In this document: positions 23,722-31,899 of the stretch, piece after piece
Numbering within the stretch: position 1 is the first letter of the stretch
Layout of the letters: every line of letters begins with the position of its first letter
Source of the DNA: an uncultured Phascolarctobacterium sp.
GTDB lineage: Bacteria; Bacillota; Negativicutes; Acidaminococcales; Acidaminococcaceae
Assembly (NCBI GenBank): GCA_947630795.1
Contig: CANRJC010000009.1
Coordinates: forward strand, 1-64,000
DNA: 64,000 bases
Reading direction: 5' to 3'
Program-made: the position numbers and the translations under genes
The notes under the pieces: model-generated
The model's database searches: none
What the model saw: only the letters and a program-made list of their open reading frames with translations
Told to the model about the DNA's origin: nothing

Positions 23722-23738
23722 GCCTCTCTCTCATTTCT
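23644..23738. repeat. Direct repeat copy A (95 bp, start of LCP gene 1)
   Basis: This segment is identical over 95 bp to 25085-25179. It covers the 5' end of the gene (first 26 codons and the ribosome site) and a few bases upstream. Flanking sequences differ sharply. Confidence 0.95.
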
Positions 23739-23845
23739 TGCAAAGCCACCAATAGGAGTTTATTTACTTTATGCACTGCAGACCTACTGTTTGCCTCTAC
23801 CTCTGTATCCAGCAGAGGGAGATAGTTACATACAGTCCTCGATCC

Positions 23846-25162
23846 TTACCCTGCTTTGTCCAACTGAGCGGTTGTTGGCGGCTTGCCGTTCTGCTTTTTC
23901 TCATAGTCGTTTCCTTGCTTTTTTTGCATATCTATCTTACGTTTCTTTACTGCCTTCTTTGTTGTTTTTTCATTTGCCTTTTTGAGCCCTTTATATTTAG
24001 GAGAGTGTGCTTTGTCTTTCTTCTCCGCCGTTTTTTCTTTTTTATGCAACTGCCGTACTGTCTCCGCTTTTTTTGTCTTTTTTATATCTTCCTTTGGCTC
24101 TTTCTTTTGCTCAGGGGCCCGCTTTTCCCCATTAATTGAAGCTTTGATGCTTTTACTTTGGTAAGAAGTCAAAGGCTTCTTAGACTTTAAATCAGCATCT
24201 TCGATTGCAGCCTTTTTGCCCTGCTCGGTTCCGCTTTGGTACTTGGCAGTTAAAACCTTGTCGGCAGTTGCATATTCATCGCTCACCTGAGCGCCCTGCA
24301 TATCATCAACCAAGTGGCGCAAATCAGTAACATCCGGCAACCAATAACTAACACCCTCAATGTATTCAGGAGTACCCGGCACTGTGGCCAGCAACAACTT
24401 TTTCTCCTGCATCATAACCAGCAAAGTCCGGCCCAATTCCACCATATCGCTCAACGATAGGTCTGTCTCGATCATAGTGAACAGTTGCTTGCTCAGTCCC
24501 GGTAGTTGCAACAGGAGTTGGGGAGAGTTCATCTTTTCGTAGGCGGCCAGTAAAAAATGTTGCTGTCGACGAATACGTCCTATATCTCCGTCCCTGCCGC
24601 GGTATCGCACATACCTAAGGGCAGCAGCTCCGTTAAGGTGTTGTATTCCTGGCTTCAATTTTAAATTAAAAGTAGCATAGGGGTCGCGGTAGAACAATTC
24701 CTTTTCTATTTCTATATCTACCCCTCCGATGGCATCTACCAGTCCTGCGAAACCTTTGAAGTCCACTACCACATAATTATGGAGTTTTAACTTCAACAAT
24801 TCTTCCGCCGTCTTCTTGGTTAACTCCGCACCTCCAAGAGAGTAGGCATGGTTGATTTTGTCCCAACCGTGGTTGTCTATCCACACTCTGGTATCACGAG
24901 GTACGTTTAATATGGGCACATTCTTTTTGTTAGGATCTAGCATCACCACAAAAATAGTGTCGCTCCGCCCTGCATCAAATTTTTTCGGCCGCAAGTCTAC
25001 CCCTAAGACTACGATATTGTGTTTTATTGACAGTTGCTCTATAGAGCTCGCATCGTCGGAGTTCTTCTCTACAGCTTTTGGAAGGAAAAAGTCGCGCAAA
25101 GCATAGCCCACTGCCAATACTGCCGCTAAGACGACGGCCAAAATACAGAGCTTATTCTTCAT
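23846..25162 (-). CDS. LCP-family protein without LytR_C domain
   Basis: A 438-residue paralogue of the neighbouring LCP protein. The membrane helix and LCP domain are kept (GRSDT, NVPRDTRV, IGRIRRQQHF). The C-terminal ~120 residues are a lysine-rich low-complexity tail and the LytR_C domain is missing. Codon use is visibly more A+T rich than in the neighbour, with many ATA, TTA and AGG codons, while the first 95 bp match it exactly. This fits a copy that diverged or came from elsewhere and whose start was later overwritten by gene conversion. Likely function is cell-wall polymer attachment. It follows the Nudix gene by 18 bp. Confidence 0.88.
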   Translation of the reverse strand: MKNKLCILAVVLAAVLAVGYALRDFFLPKAVEKNSDDASSIEQLSIKHNIVVLGVDLRPKKFDAGRSDTIFVVMLDPNKKNVPILNVPRDTRVWIDNHGWDKINHAYSLGGAELTKKTAEELLKLKLHNYVVVDFKGFAGLVDAIGGVDIEIEKELFYRDPYATFNLKLKPGIQHLNGAAALRYVRYRGRDGDIGRIRRQQHFLLAAYEKMNSPQLLLQLPGLSKQLFTMIETDLSLSDMVELGRTLLVMMQEKKLLLATVPGTPEYIEGVSYWLPDVTDLRHLVDDMQGAQVSDEYATADKVLTAKYQSGTEQGKKAAIEDADLKSKKPLTSYQSKSIKASINGEKRAPEQKKEPKEDIKKTKKAETVRQLHKKEKTAEKKDKAHSPKYKGLKKANEKTTKKAVKKRKIDMQKKQGNDYEKKQNGKPPTTAQLDKAG

Positions 25163-25179
25163 GCCTCTCTCTCATTTCT
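25085..25179. repeat. Direct repeat copy B (95 bp, start of LCP gene 2)
   Basis: Identical to 23644-23738. It ends just inside the Nudix gene 3' flank (TAAGAGAAATGAGAG reading leftward), showing the boundary of the shared segment. Confidence 0.95.
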
Positions 25180-25180
25180 C

Positions 25181-25828
25181 TTAAATATTCGCCAGCAGCT
25201 CGCGATGAGTGCGAAGGAAACTGCAGAGGATGCGGGCCGTCATGCCCCAGATCACCCGTTCTTCGTATAAGTAGAAATAAACCGCATAGTCTTTGCGCCG
25301 GCGCCAGTTGCGTTGCCGCTCCGGCACCAAATGAAAGGGGAAATCCGCTCTCGGTCTGTCGGCCAGCTCCACCATCGCCGTCAACGGCTCAGTCTTCAGG
25401 AAGAAATTAAGTGGCACGGTGAAGACTTCTTCCACCTCCGCCGCACTGAAGCCGATCTTCTTCGGTTCTTCGATCGCTCCCAAAAAAGGATGGATGATAG
25501 GACCTGAATAGGTGACCAAAGTGGACAGTTCACCCAGCACGGTTATGTCCGTCGGTGCCAGCCCCAACTCTTCGCAGCACTCCCGCACCGCCGTCTGCCG
25601 AAAATCTTTGTCGGTGCACTCTGCCTTGCCGCCGGGGAAACAGATCTCTCCCGGCTGACGCTTCAGGGCTTTGGACCGCACTTCAAAGAGCAGAGCGACG
25701 CCCTCTTTTGTCGGCACCAGCGGCAGCAACACAGCTGCATCCCACAGACCGTCCGTTTTGTCTATCTCCGCCGGTTTGAGGCTCAAGTCCGTCGCAAGGC
25801 GGGCGCTCAATTCTTTAAGATCTTCCAT
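25181..25828 (-). CDS. Nudix hydrolase, CoA pyrophosphatase type
   Basis: A 215-residue cytosolic Nudix enzyme. The Nudix box starts at GGKAE and continues to VRECCEELGL. Upstream, LLFEVRSKALKRQPGEICFP matches the UPF0035 pattern of coenzyme A diphosphatases (NudL/YeaB type), which split CoA to phosphopantetheine and 3',5'-ADP. It leads a run with the two LCP genes (18-bp gap), suggesting a shared transcript. Confidence 0.88.
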   Translation of the reverse strand: MEDLKELSARLATDLSLKPAEIDKTDGLWDAAVLLPLVPTKEGVALLFEVRSKALKRQPGEICFPGGKAECTDKDFRQTAVRECCEELGLAPTDITVLGELSTLVTYSGPIIHPFLGAIEEPKKIGFSAAEVEEVFTVPLNFFLKTEPLTAMVELADRPRADFPFHLVPERQRNWRRRKDYAVYFYLYEERVIWGMTARILCSFLRTHRELLANI

Positions 25829-26271
25829 GCCGCCGCTTCCCCTTCCGTTATTATCATTATAACCTTTCTTAGCCGCCTGTGAAAAGGATTATTTGCCACC
25901 GCACATAGTCCTCTTCGCGTAAAAAAACTTGGATTTTTCAAATTTTTCAAAGATAAAAACTCTCGATGTTCCTCTCTTGGGCTTTGCGGGAAAAAATTCG
26001 TATATCTTTTAAAGCAGGGCAAGAAAAAGGTCACTGCCGCTACAGAAAAGAGAGATGCTTTCTATTCGGTGCGGCACGGCAGCAGCATCGATCTTCACGA
26101 ACTGCTGCACAGTACTGACTTCGAGCAACTTACCTATGAGCACTTGCTTTATCGAAAATAAGATGAGAGGGAAGGGATCGTACATCGATATCTGTATGCT
26201 CACGCTTCATGACCCGAGAAAATTTGCGCATCACTCGAATTTTGCCCAAGCGTCGACGAAAAAACATCGGC
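25829..26271. other. Gene-poor AT-rich intergenic region
   Basis: No gene is supported. On the + strand one frame stays open from about 25880 to 26149 and ends in a protein-like stretch (RDAFYSVRHGSSIDLHELL then HSTDFEQLTYEHLLYRK), but it has no start codon or ribosome site. It could be a gene remnant. Confidence 0.3.
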
Positions 26272-26303
26272 AAAAAAGGCAGCTTCCTTTTGGGGGAGGC
26301 TGC
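26272..26303 (-). terminator. Terminator of the small secreted protein gene
   Basis: GGCAGCCTCC and GGAAGCTGCC (one mismatch) form a stem followed on the minus strand by TTTTTT. It lies ~60 nt beyond the stop at 26364. Confidence 0.8.
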
Positions 26304-26363
26304 CGCTTTTTGCTATTCGGTTTTTTGTGCGCTGCATAGCTGAAAAATTTCGGAAACGCTCTT

Positions 26364-26549
26364 CTACTTACGGCCGCACCTGCATCTGCTCTCGATCACC
26401 CAGTCCGCCGCATCGCTGCCCAACGCGTTTTCCAGCGCATCTTCCACCCACATGGTCGGCCCGCTCCCGCTGTAGTAGGCCCGAGTAACTTGACTGGATA
26501 CTATCCCGCACACTATCAGGAGCAGAAGGATCATCCCCGTTCTTTTCAT
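26364..26549 (-). CDS. Small secreted protein, unknown
   Basis: A 61-residue protein that I do not recognise. Basic start (MKRTG), a hydrophobic stretch (MILLLLIVCGIVSS) and a possible cleavage site after TRA give a mature peptide of about 38 residues ending in the cysteine pair CRCGRK. A very good ribosome site (GGAGG, 8 nt spacing) and a strong terminator support a real gene despite its size. The Cys in the hydrophobic part (VCGIVS) could instead make it a lipoprotein. Confidence 0.65.
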   Translation of the reverse strand: MKRTGMILLLLIVCGIVSSQVTRAYYSGSGPTMWVEDALENALGSDAADWVIESRCRCGRK

Positions 26550-26670
26550 TTGCCTTACCTCCTTTTGCTTATCTTATACTTAAAGAGCCCGGCCCCTATT
26601 TCCGGCGGACAGTTGCTATGGGTATGATATATGTTCCGATCTTTTTCGTCATCCCATCTGCCCGATCGAT

Positions 26671-28506
26671 CTATCTTCTGTGCTGACCGCCGTGGCCTCC
26701 ATGCCCCCCGTGCCCCCGAACGCGATCGCTATCATAAGACGGCGGCTCATGATGCACAGAACTTCTCGCAGGAGCTCTCTGCAGCGAAGGTCGGGGAGCG
26801 CCGGGCCTTGACTGACTCACCCGGGGCCTGCTCGCATTTTGGGCAGGGACACTGACACGGGGAGCACTGCCGCTTGCCGGACGGCGAAAAGTCGCGCTGC
26901 TCTGTGCAGGCCGACTGACTGACTGGCCCGATCTCTTCATAGTCGCCTGTCGTGTGCTCATCGTCGGCCGTTGGACCGAAGAGCCGGAGCTTGCGGTTGC
27001 GGGACGACGAAACGTTGAACTTGTCGTGCTCGATGTCGGTCTTTGAGCTGAAGAGCGAGAGCTTGCAACTGCGGGGCGATGAAACGTTGAGCTTGTCGTG
27101 CCCGACGTCGGTCTTTGAGCTGAAGAGCGAGAGCTTGCGGCTGCGGGACGACGAAACGTTGAACTCGTCGTGCTCGACGTCGGTCTCTTCACGATCGGCG
27201 CAGTCTTTTCAACTGTCGGTATTTTTGCTGTGTTCCCGGTCGTGGGCTTAGAAACTATCGCCGAAGAACTGCCGCCGGCAGGCAGAGGCATCGTGCTGAC
27301 AGAGCCGTCGCTCTTAGGTGCGGCGGTTTTGTTCCCTCTTACGATCTCGGTGGCCGGTGCCTTTGCGCCCGGGCGTTTTACTATCGCCGGTCCCTTCCAA
27401 CCGTCGGGCAAAAGCACCTGAGGTCTAGAAGCGCCTTTCTTCGCTTCGGGGGCAGGAGCGACGGTATTTTTCCCCGCCTTGGGCAGCGACGGTACATTGA
27501 TCTTCGGTGCCGGTGTAGAACTTACATGAGGAGCAGCTGTGACCCCTCCTCTGGCCAAATTGGGCAACATCACCGCTCCCTTTTCTTCGGGCGGTCGAGC
27601 CGGTCCCGGTCCTACATCGCCGCCGGGCGGAGGAGGCGGTGCACCGCCGGGATCAGAGCCCGGATGATGGGCCGGTGGCGGCGGAGGTGGCATATGGCCG
27701 GGCCGCCAGCCGCCGGGCGGAGGCGGCGGAGCATGATGAAAATGATGCGGCCAGCAGAAATTGAGGTAGAACCAATACGGTCTCTCCCAATAGCAATAGC
27801 GATAATAATGATCGTGGCCTCTGTAATGAATGCTCCTGTCCTTATCGGCTTCGATGGCGGCGCTCAATTCTTTATCCAAAGCCTTCAGCTCTTCATTGCC
27901 CGAGTCGTATTGTAAGCCCTTAGTGGCATAAGCCTTGGCCTTATAGATCGAGTCCTTGTTTCTTTCTGCCAAAGCCAATTCCAAACACATCAGGGCCCGC
28001 ACGGAATTCAGGTCGCCGTCGGAATTGATGCCCGGGAAAAGTTTCAGGCCCGCCTCGTATTCACAAGCCCAATAATAAACGGAAGCGATCTCGGCCGGGG
28101 AGCCGGTGACCTGCTTTTTGTGGCTCTTGTAATATTTTACGCTCTCTTTGGCCGTTGCTCTGAGCTTGCCCATATCGTCTTCTTCTGTGTAGATAGTCAA
28201 AAGCAGAGCCAAAGTGGGCCAGTCCTTGTCGTATTGCAGAGCTTTTTCCAAATAAAGGGCGGCTTGCTCGTTGTTTCCCTCTTGGTGTTCCAAATAACCG
28301 CGCCAATAATAGCCTTCGCCCTTTTTGGGATATTTGGCGATATAAGCATCGATCTTGGAGAGAGCGGCCCCCTTGTCTTCTTGGATCAAAGCCGCGGCTG
28401 CCGCCTTATCTTTAAAAAGAACAGCCGTTTTGGCTTCCGTCATTCCCGGCGCCTGAGCCAAGAGCAGGGCAGCGACGGCCGCCGCTACCCAACTTCTTTT
28501 TTGCAT
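26671..28506 (-). CDS. Exported TPR protein with Pro/His-rich and repeat regions
   Basis: A 611-residue predicted exported protein. Signal peptide (first ~25 residues, cleavage near TEA), then TPR-like helices (about 35-220: YYWRGYLEHQEGNNEQAAL and similar). An aromatic/His-rich segment (HDHYYRYCYWERPYWFYLNF and PHHFHH) leads into runs of PPPPP. The C-terminal half is low-complexity Ser/Thr/Arg/Pro with three 24-residue repeats and ends HGGHGGHGGQHRR. The start is moved to 28506 because AAGGTGGGG precedes it. A role in the envelope or in binding metal or polymers is inference. It is followed downstream by the small secreted gene and preceded by the SIMPL gene. Confidence 0.78.
   Translation of the reverse strand: MQKRSWVAAAVAALLLAQAPGMTEAKTAVLFKDKAAAAALIQEDKGAALSKIDAYIAKYPKKGEGYYWRGYLEHQEGNNEQAALYLEKALQYDKDWPTLALLLTIYTEEDDMGKLRATAKESVKYYKSHKKQVTGSPAEIASVYYWACEYEAGLKLFPGINSDGDLNSVRALMCLELALAERNKDSIYKAKAYATKGLQYDSGNEELKALDKELSAAIEADKDRSIHYRGHDHYYRYCYWERPYWFYLNFCWPHHFHHAPPPPPGGWRPGHMPPPPPPAHHPGSDPGGAPPPPPGGDVGPGPARPPEEKGAVMLPNLARGGVTAAPHVSSTPAPKINVPSLPKAGKNTVAPAPEAKKGASRPQVLLPDGWKGPAIVKRPGAKAPATEIVRGNKTAAPKSDGSVSTMPLPAGGSSSAIVSKPTTGNTAKIPTVEKTAPIVKRPTSSTTSSTFRRPAAASSRSSAQRPTSGTTSSTFHRPAVASSRSSAQRPTSSTTSSTFRRPATASSGSSVQRPTMSTRQATMKRSGQSVSRPAQSSATFRRPASGSAPRVSVPAQNASRPRVSQSRPGAPRPSLQRAPARSSVHHEPPSYDSDRVRGHGGHGGHGGQHRR
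26971..27186 (-). repeat. Three 72-bp in-frame tandem repeats
   Basis: Units at 27186-27115, 27114-27043 and 27042-26971 encode RPTSSTTSSTFRRPA plus ASSRSSAQ with few changes. A partial fourth unit (RPTMSTRQATMKR) follows. Copy number is likely to vary between strains by slippage. Confidence 0.9.
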
Positions 28507-28570
28507 AGCCCCACCTTCCTTCATTGCCGATCCTCATTCACATGCTTTGATATATGCTGCCTTTGCTTTT

Positions 28571-29299
28571 TTACTCCAAGGCAAAAGTAACGTCCACGTT
28601 GGCGCTCACTTCCAATTGCACCGGTTGGATCACCGTCTGAGAGGCCAAATTTTTCGCCATGCTGCCCGAGGCCACACCGTCCATGGCGCTCATCACGCCG
28701 CCGTAACTGTTGATCCTGGCAGTGAGCAAGCGGCCCACTTTACGCCCGTCGCTTTGGGCCACAGCCTCGGCCTGCCGTCTGGCAGAGGCCACGGCCTCGG
28801 CCAGCAGCTGGTTCCACACCTGTTCCCGCTTGCTCAGGCTGTATTCGATGTTATTGATATTATCTACACCGCCGGCCGCCAATTTATCGATGACGGTGCC
28901 GATCTTACTAAGAACATCCACCTTCACCTTCATGGTGTTGCTTGCCTGATAGCCGTTGATCTTACCTTTGCTGTCATAGCGGGGACTTACATTGAAGCGC
29001 ACCTGATAATAGTCGTCTCTGGTCAAATTACTGCCCAACAACGAGCGTTTGATCTGGGCTGTTTTGCTTGCCACCTGCTGCACCGCTTCTTCCGAAGTGG
29101 AACCCGAGCCTTGTACGGAAAAGTGGATATAGGCCATATCGGGGGCCACTTGCCGCACCGCTCTCGTGTTGAGAGCTATGTCCTCCAACTCTCCCTTGTA
29201 GGCTTGGGCGGCGGGTGCGCCCGTAAAACCCAAAAAAGTTCCGCCGATCAAGCAGATGCTCAAAGCCCTGCACAAAATTTTTTTCGTCTTTCTATCCAT
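28571..29299 (-). CDS. SIMPL (DUF541) domain exported protein
   Basis: A 242-residue protein with a signal peptide (KILCRALSICLIGGTFLGF, cleavage near AQA) and one SIMPL domain. The domain shows the usual N-terminal strand (VAPDMAYIHFSVQGSGST), the YQVRFNVSPRYD segment and helical AVASARRQAEAVAQS. AAAGG lies ahead of the ATG. SIMPL proteins are periplasmic or surface proteins of poorly known role. It is transcribed toward the TPR protein and might share its transcript (64-bp gap). Confidence 0.87.
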   Translation of the reverse strand: MDRKTKKILCRALSICLIGGTFLGFTGAPAAQAYKGELEDIALNTRAVRQVAPDMAYIHFSVQGSGSTSEEAVQQVASKTAQIKRSLLGSNLTRDDYYQVRFNVSPRYDSKGKINGYQASNTMKVKVDVLSKIGTVIDKLAAGGVDNINNIEYSLSKREQVWNQLLAEAVASARRQAEAVAQSDGRKVGRLLTARINSYGGVMSAMDGVASGSMAKNLASQTVIQPVQLEVSANVDVTFALE

Positions 29300-29455
29300 A
29301 TTCTTACCATCCTTTCATCGCCTATTTTCGGGGAAAGGACCTTTACGGCCCCTTTTGTCTTTAAGTATAGCGGCGAACTGTGGCAAAATTATGACGAAAA
29401 TTTTTCTCGCAAAAATTTTTTCTGCTTTTTTCAAACGGCCGGCATAATTTCAAAG

Positions 29456-29950
29456 TCAGTCTTTTTGCGGCCGCCGTTCTTTGAAAAAATCTTTCAGCAC
29501 TGCCCGGCACTCTTCTTCCAAAACTCCCGCCCGCACCGCCGTGCGATGATTCAGTGCGGCGTTGTCTGTGATGTTGAAGATGGACCCTGCTCCTCCCGCT
29601 TTGCTGTCCGGGCAGCCGTAGACGAGGCGCCCCACCCGGGCGTTGACCACGGCGCCGCTGCACATGGGGCAGGGTTCCAAGGTGACATAAAGAGAACAAT
29701 CGCTCAAACGCCAGCGGCCCAATACGGCGCAGGCTTCTCGCACGGCGATGAGCTCCGCATGAGCGGTGGCGTCGTGCAACTCTTCTCTTTTGTTGCGGGC
29801 GGCGGCCACCACTCGCCCTTCCCCGTCCGCTATCACCGCTCCCACGGGAACTTCTCCCGCCTCTTTTGCCAGCCGTGCTTCCGCCAGCGCCAATCCCATA
29901 TAAAATTCGTCGGACTGTCTGCCTGCGTCGATCTTTGCTTTTTCTTTCAT
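29456..29950 (-). CDS. tadA: tRNA-specific adenosine deaminase
   Basis: A 164-residue zinc deaminase converting A34 to inosine in tRNA-Arg(ACG). Zn ligands are His64 in AHAE (Glu66 is the proton shuttle) and Cys94/Cys97 in EPCPMC. The loop N in DNAALNHR region and the GEVPVGAVI start are typical. Start 29950 overlaps the ABC-F stop as ATGA and has GGAGG 7 nt upstream, so the longer frame is rejected. Confidence 0.94.
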   Translation of the reverse strand: MKEKAKIDAGRQSDEFYMGLALAEARLAKEAGEVPVGAVIADGEGRVVAAARNKREELHDATAHAELIAVREACAVLGRWRLSDCSLYVTLEPCPMCSGAVVNARVGRLVYGCPDSKAGGAGSIFNITDNAALNHRTAVRAGVLEEECRAVLKDFFKERRPQKD

Positions 29951-31881
29951 GCGTCGGCCTCCGCCGCTTCCATCAGCTCTTCCCATTTTTTCATCAGCTT
30001 CTCTATCTCTTCGCCGTAGGCTGCGTGCCGAGCGGCCAGTTCTTCGCTCTTCTTTATATCACGCTGATTGGCGGGATCGTTCAACTCTTTTTCCAAAACT
30101 TTTCGCAGCACTTCCTGCTCTCTGATGGCAAGTTCTACCCCGGGCAAAAGTTTCAAAGCCTCTTCTCGGCTAAAGCGTCTTTTCTCGCCGCTTCCTGCTT
30201 TCTGCTCGGTCGTCGCAGGTCTCTCTTTTACCGTCGCCTTCTTATCGTTTTTTGTCGAGCTCAAAGCAAGCGCTTTTTGCTGTTCTTCTTTGGCCTTGCA
30301 CTCGTTGTAATAGTCGTAGCCTCCGGCGTAAATGCGAATGGTCTTGGCAGCGGGGTCTATCTCCCAAATGCGGTCGGCGATCGCTCGGATAAAATAGCGA
30401 TCGTGGCTCACTGCCAGCACTGTGCCGCCGTAACTTCGCAGCGCTTCCTCCACCGCTTCCCGGGCCGGGATGTCCAAATGATTGGTGGGTTCGTCCAGCA
30501 CCAGACAGTTGGCGCCGTCCAGCACCAATTTCAACAGCATCAGCCGCGCTTTTTGACCGCCGCTCAAACTGTCGACTCTTTGAAAAACTTCTTCGCCTTG
30601 AAAAAGGAGACCGCCCAAAAGCGAGCGGGCCTCTGCTTCCTCCAGGCCGTGATCAAGCACGATGTTCTCCAACACCGTTCGCTCTTGCCGCAAACGCTCG
30701 TAACTTTGAGAAAAGTAGCCGATCTGCACCCTGTTGCCGATCTGACTGCTCCCCGTCAAAGGAGGCACTTCGCCCAGCAAAGTGCGGAGCAAACTGGTCT
30801 TGCCGCTGCCGTTGGGACCGATGAGCGCTACCTTCTCGCCTCTGCGTAGGGTGAGGCTCAGGTCTTCGAGCAAAATTTTGCTGCCATAGCCGACCCCCAA
30901 GCCTTCTGTGAAAAGCACCCGCTGAGCGCATTCGCTCACCGCAGGCAACCTCAGTCGAAAATTTTTCGTCTCTACAGGCGGGGCGATGCGTTCCAAACGG
31001 GCCAGCTGCGCCTCTCGGCCTCGGGCCATTTTCGCTTTGATCCCCGCTTTGTAGCGGCGAATGTAATCTTCCGTTTTTTCTATATAGGCCTGCTGCGCTT
31101 TAAAAGCCGCTGCCTCGCTGGCTCGGCGCAGCCTTTTTTGTTCCAGATAACGAGAGTAGTTGCCCTTATAAGAAGTCAGACGGCCTTGCTCCAGCTCCAA
31201 AATATTTTCCGCCACTTCGTCGAGAAAGGCTCTGTCGTGGCTCACCACCAGCAGTCCGCCTTTAAAATCGCGAAGATAGTTTTCCAGCCACTCGGTCATG
31301 TAAATATCAAGATGGTTAGTCGGCTCGTCTAAAAGCAAAAAGTCCGGGCTGTCCAGCAGGGCGGCTGCCAACATCAACCTGGTCTTCTCGCCGCCGCTCA
31401 AATTTTCCGCTTCCTCTTCCCATGTTCCCTCGGGGAACCCCAAACCGAGCAAAACTTTTTTGATGCGAAGCTCAAGGCCGTCCCCTTCTAAATGATCGTA
31501 GCGTTTCGTCAACCGCTCGTATTCTTGCAAAAGGGGAGGCTGTGCATCTTTTTGTGCTTCGGCCAAAGCAGCGGTCAATTCTTCCATACGCCGCCGCAAG
31601 GTCATGATCTGAGAGCAGCCGGCCAGCATGAATTGCCAAATTTTTCCCTTCACCGCCGTGAAGCTCTGCTCTACGTGCCCCACTTTAGTGGCCGGGGCAA
31701 AGTGTACGGTGCCGCTGTCGGCGAAGCTCGGCTCCAGCAAACAACGCAGCAGCGTGGTCTTGCCGCTGCCGTTAGGCCCTACCAGCCCCACGTGCCGCCC
31801 TTTGGGCACGGCAAAACCGAGCGCAGAAAATATCTCCGCGCTCCCGTAGGCCTTGGCAAGTTTATCCACCGTCAATTGCAT
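29947..31881 (-). CDS. ABC-F family ATPase (Uup/YfmR type)
   Basis: A 644-residue cytosolic protein with two ABC domains and no membrane part. Domain 1: GPNGSGKTTL, LSGGEKTRL and LLLDEPTNHLD. Domain 2: GPNGSGKTSL, LSGGQKARL and LVLDEPTNHLD. The P-site linker (about 240-300) is helical and basic. A C-terminal Lys/Glu coiled coil (about 560-644) is as in Uup/YfmR translation factors. It likely acts on ribosomes rather than in transport. Its stop overlaps tadA. Confidence 0.92.
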   Translation of the reverse strand: MQLTVDKLAKAYGSAEIFSALGFAVPKGRHVGLVGPNGSGKTTLLRCLLEPSFADSGTVHFAPATKVGHVEQSFTAVKGKIWQFMLAGCSQIMTLRRRMEELTAALAEAQKDAQPPLLQEYERLTKRYDHLEGDGLELRIKKVLLGLGFPEGTWEEEAENLSGGEKTRLMLAAALLDSPDFLLLDEPTNHLDIYMTEWLENYLRDFKGGLLVVSHDRAFLDEVAENILELEQGRLTSYKGNYSRYLEQKRLRRASEAAAFKAQQAYIEKTEDYIRRYKAGIKAKMARGREAQLARLERIAPPVETKNFRLRLPAVSECAQRVLFTEGLGVGYGSKILLEDLSLTLRRGEKVALIGPNGSGKTSLLRTLLGEVPPLTGSSQIGNRVQIGYFSQSYERLRQERTVLENIVLDHGLEEAEARSLLGGLLFQGEEVFQRVDSLSGGQKARLMLLKLVLDGANCLVLDEPTNHLDIPAREAVEEALRSYGGTVLAVSHDRYFIRAIADRIWEIDPAAKTIRIYAGGYDYYNECKAKEEQQKALALSSTKNDKKATVKERPATTEQKAGSGEKRRFSREEALKLLPGVELAIREQEVLRKVLEKELNDPANQRDIKKSEELAARHAAYGEEIEKLMKKWEELMEAAEADA

Positions 31882-31899
31882 GCGACCGCTCCCGTTTTG

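Noticed and set aside
26971-27186. Regular 72-bp repeats considered as a CRISPR array
   Set aside because: Units are contiguous without spacers and lie in frame inside a gene.
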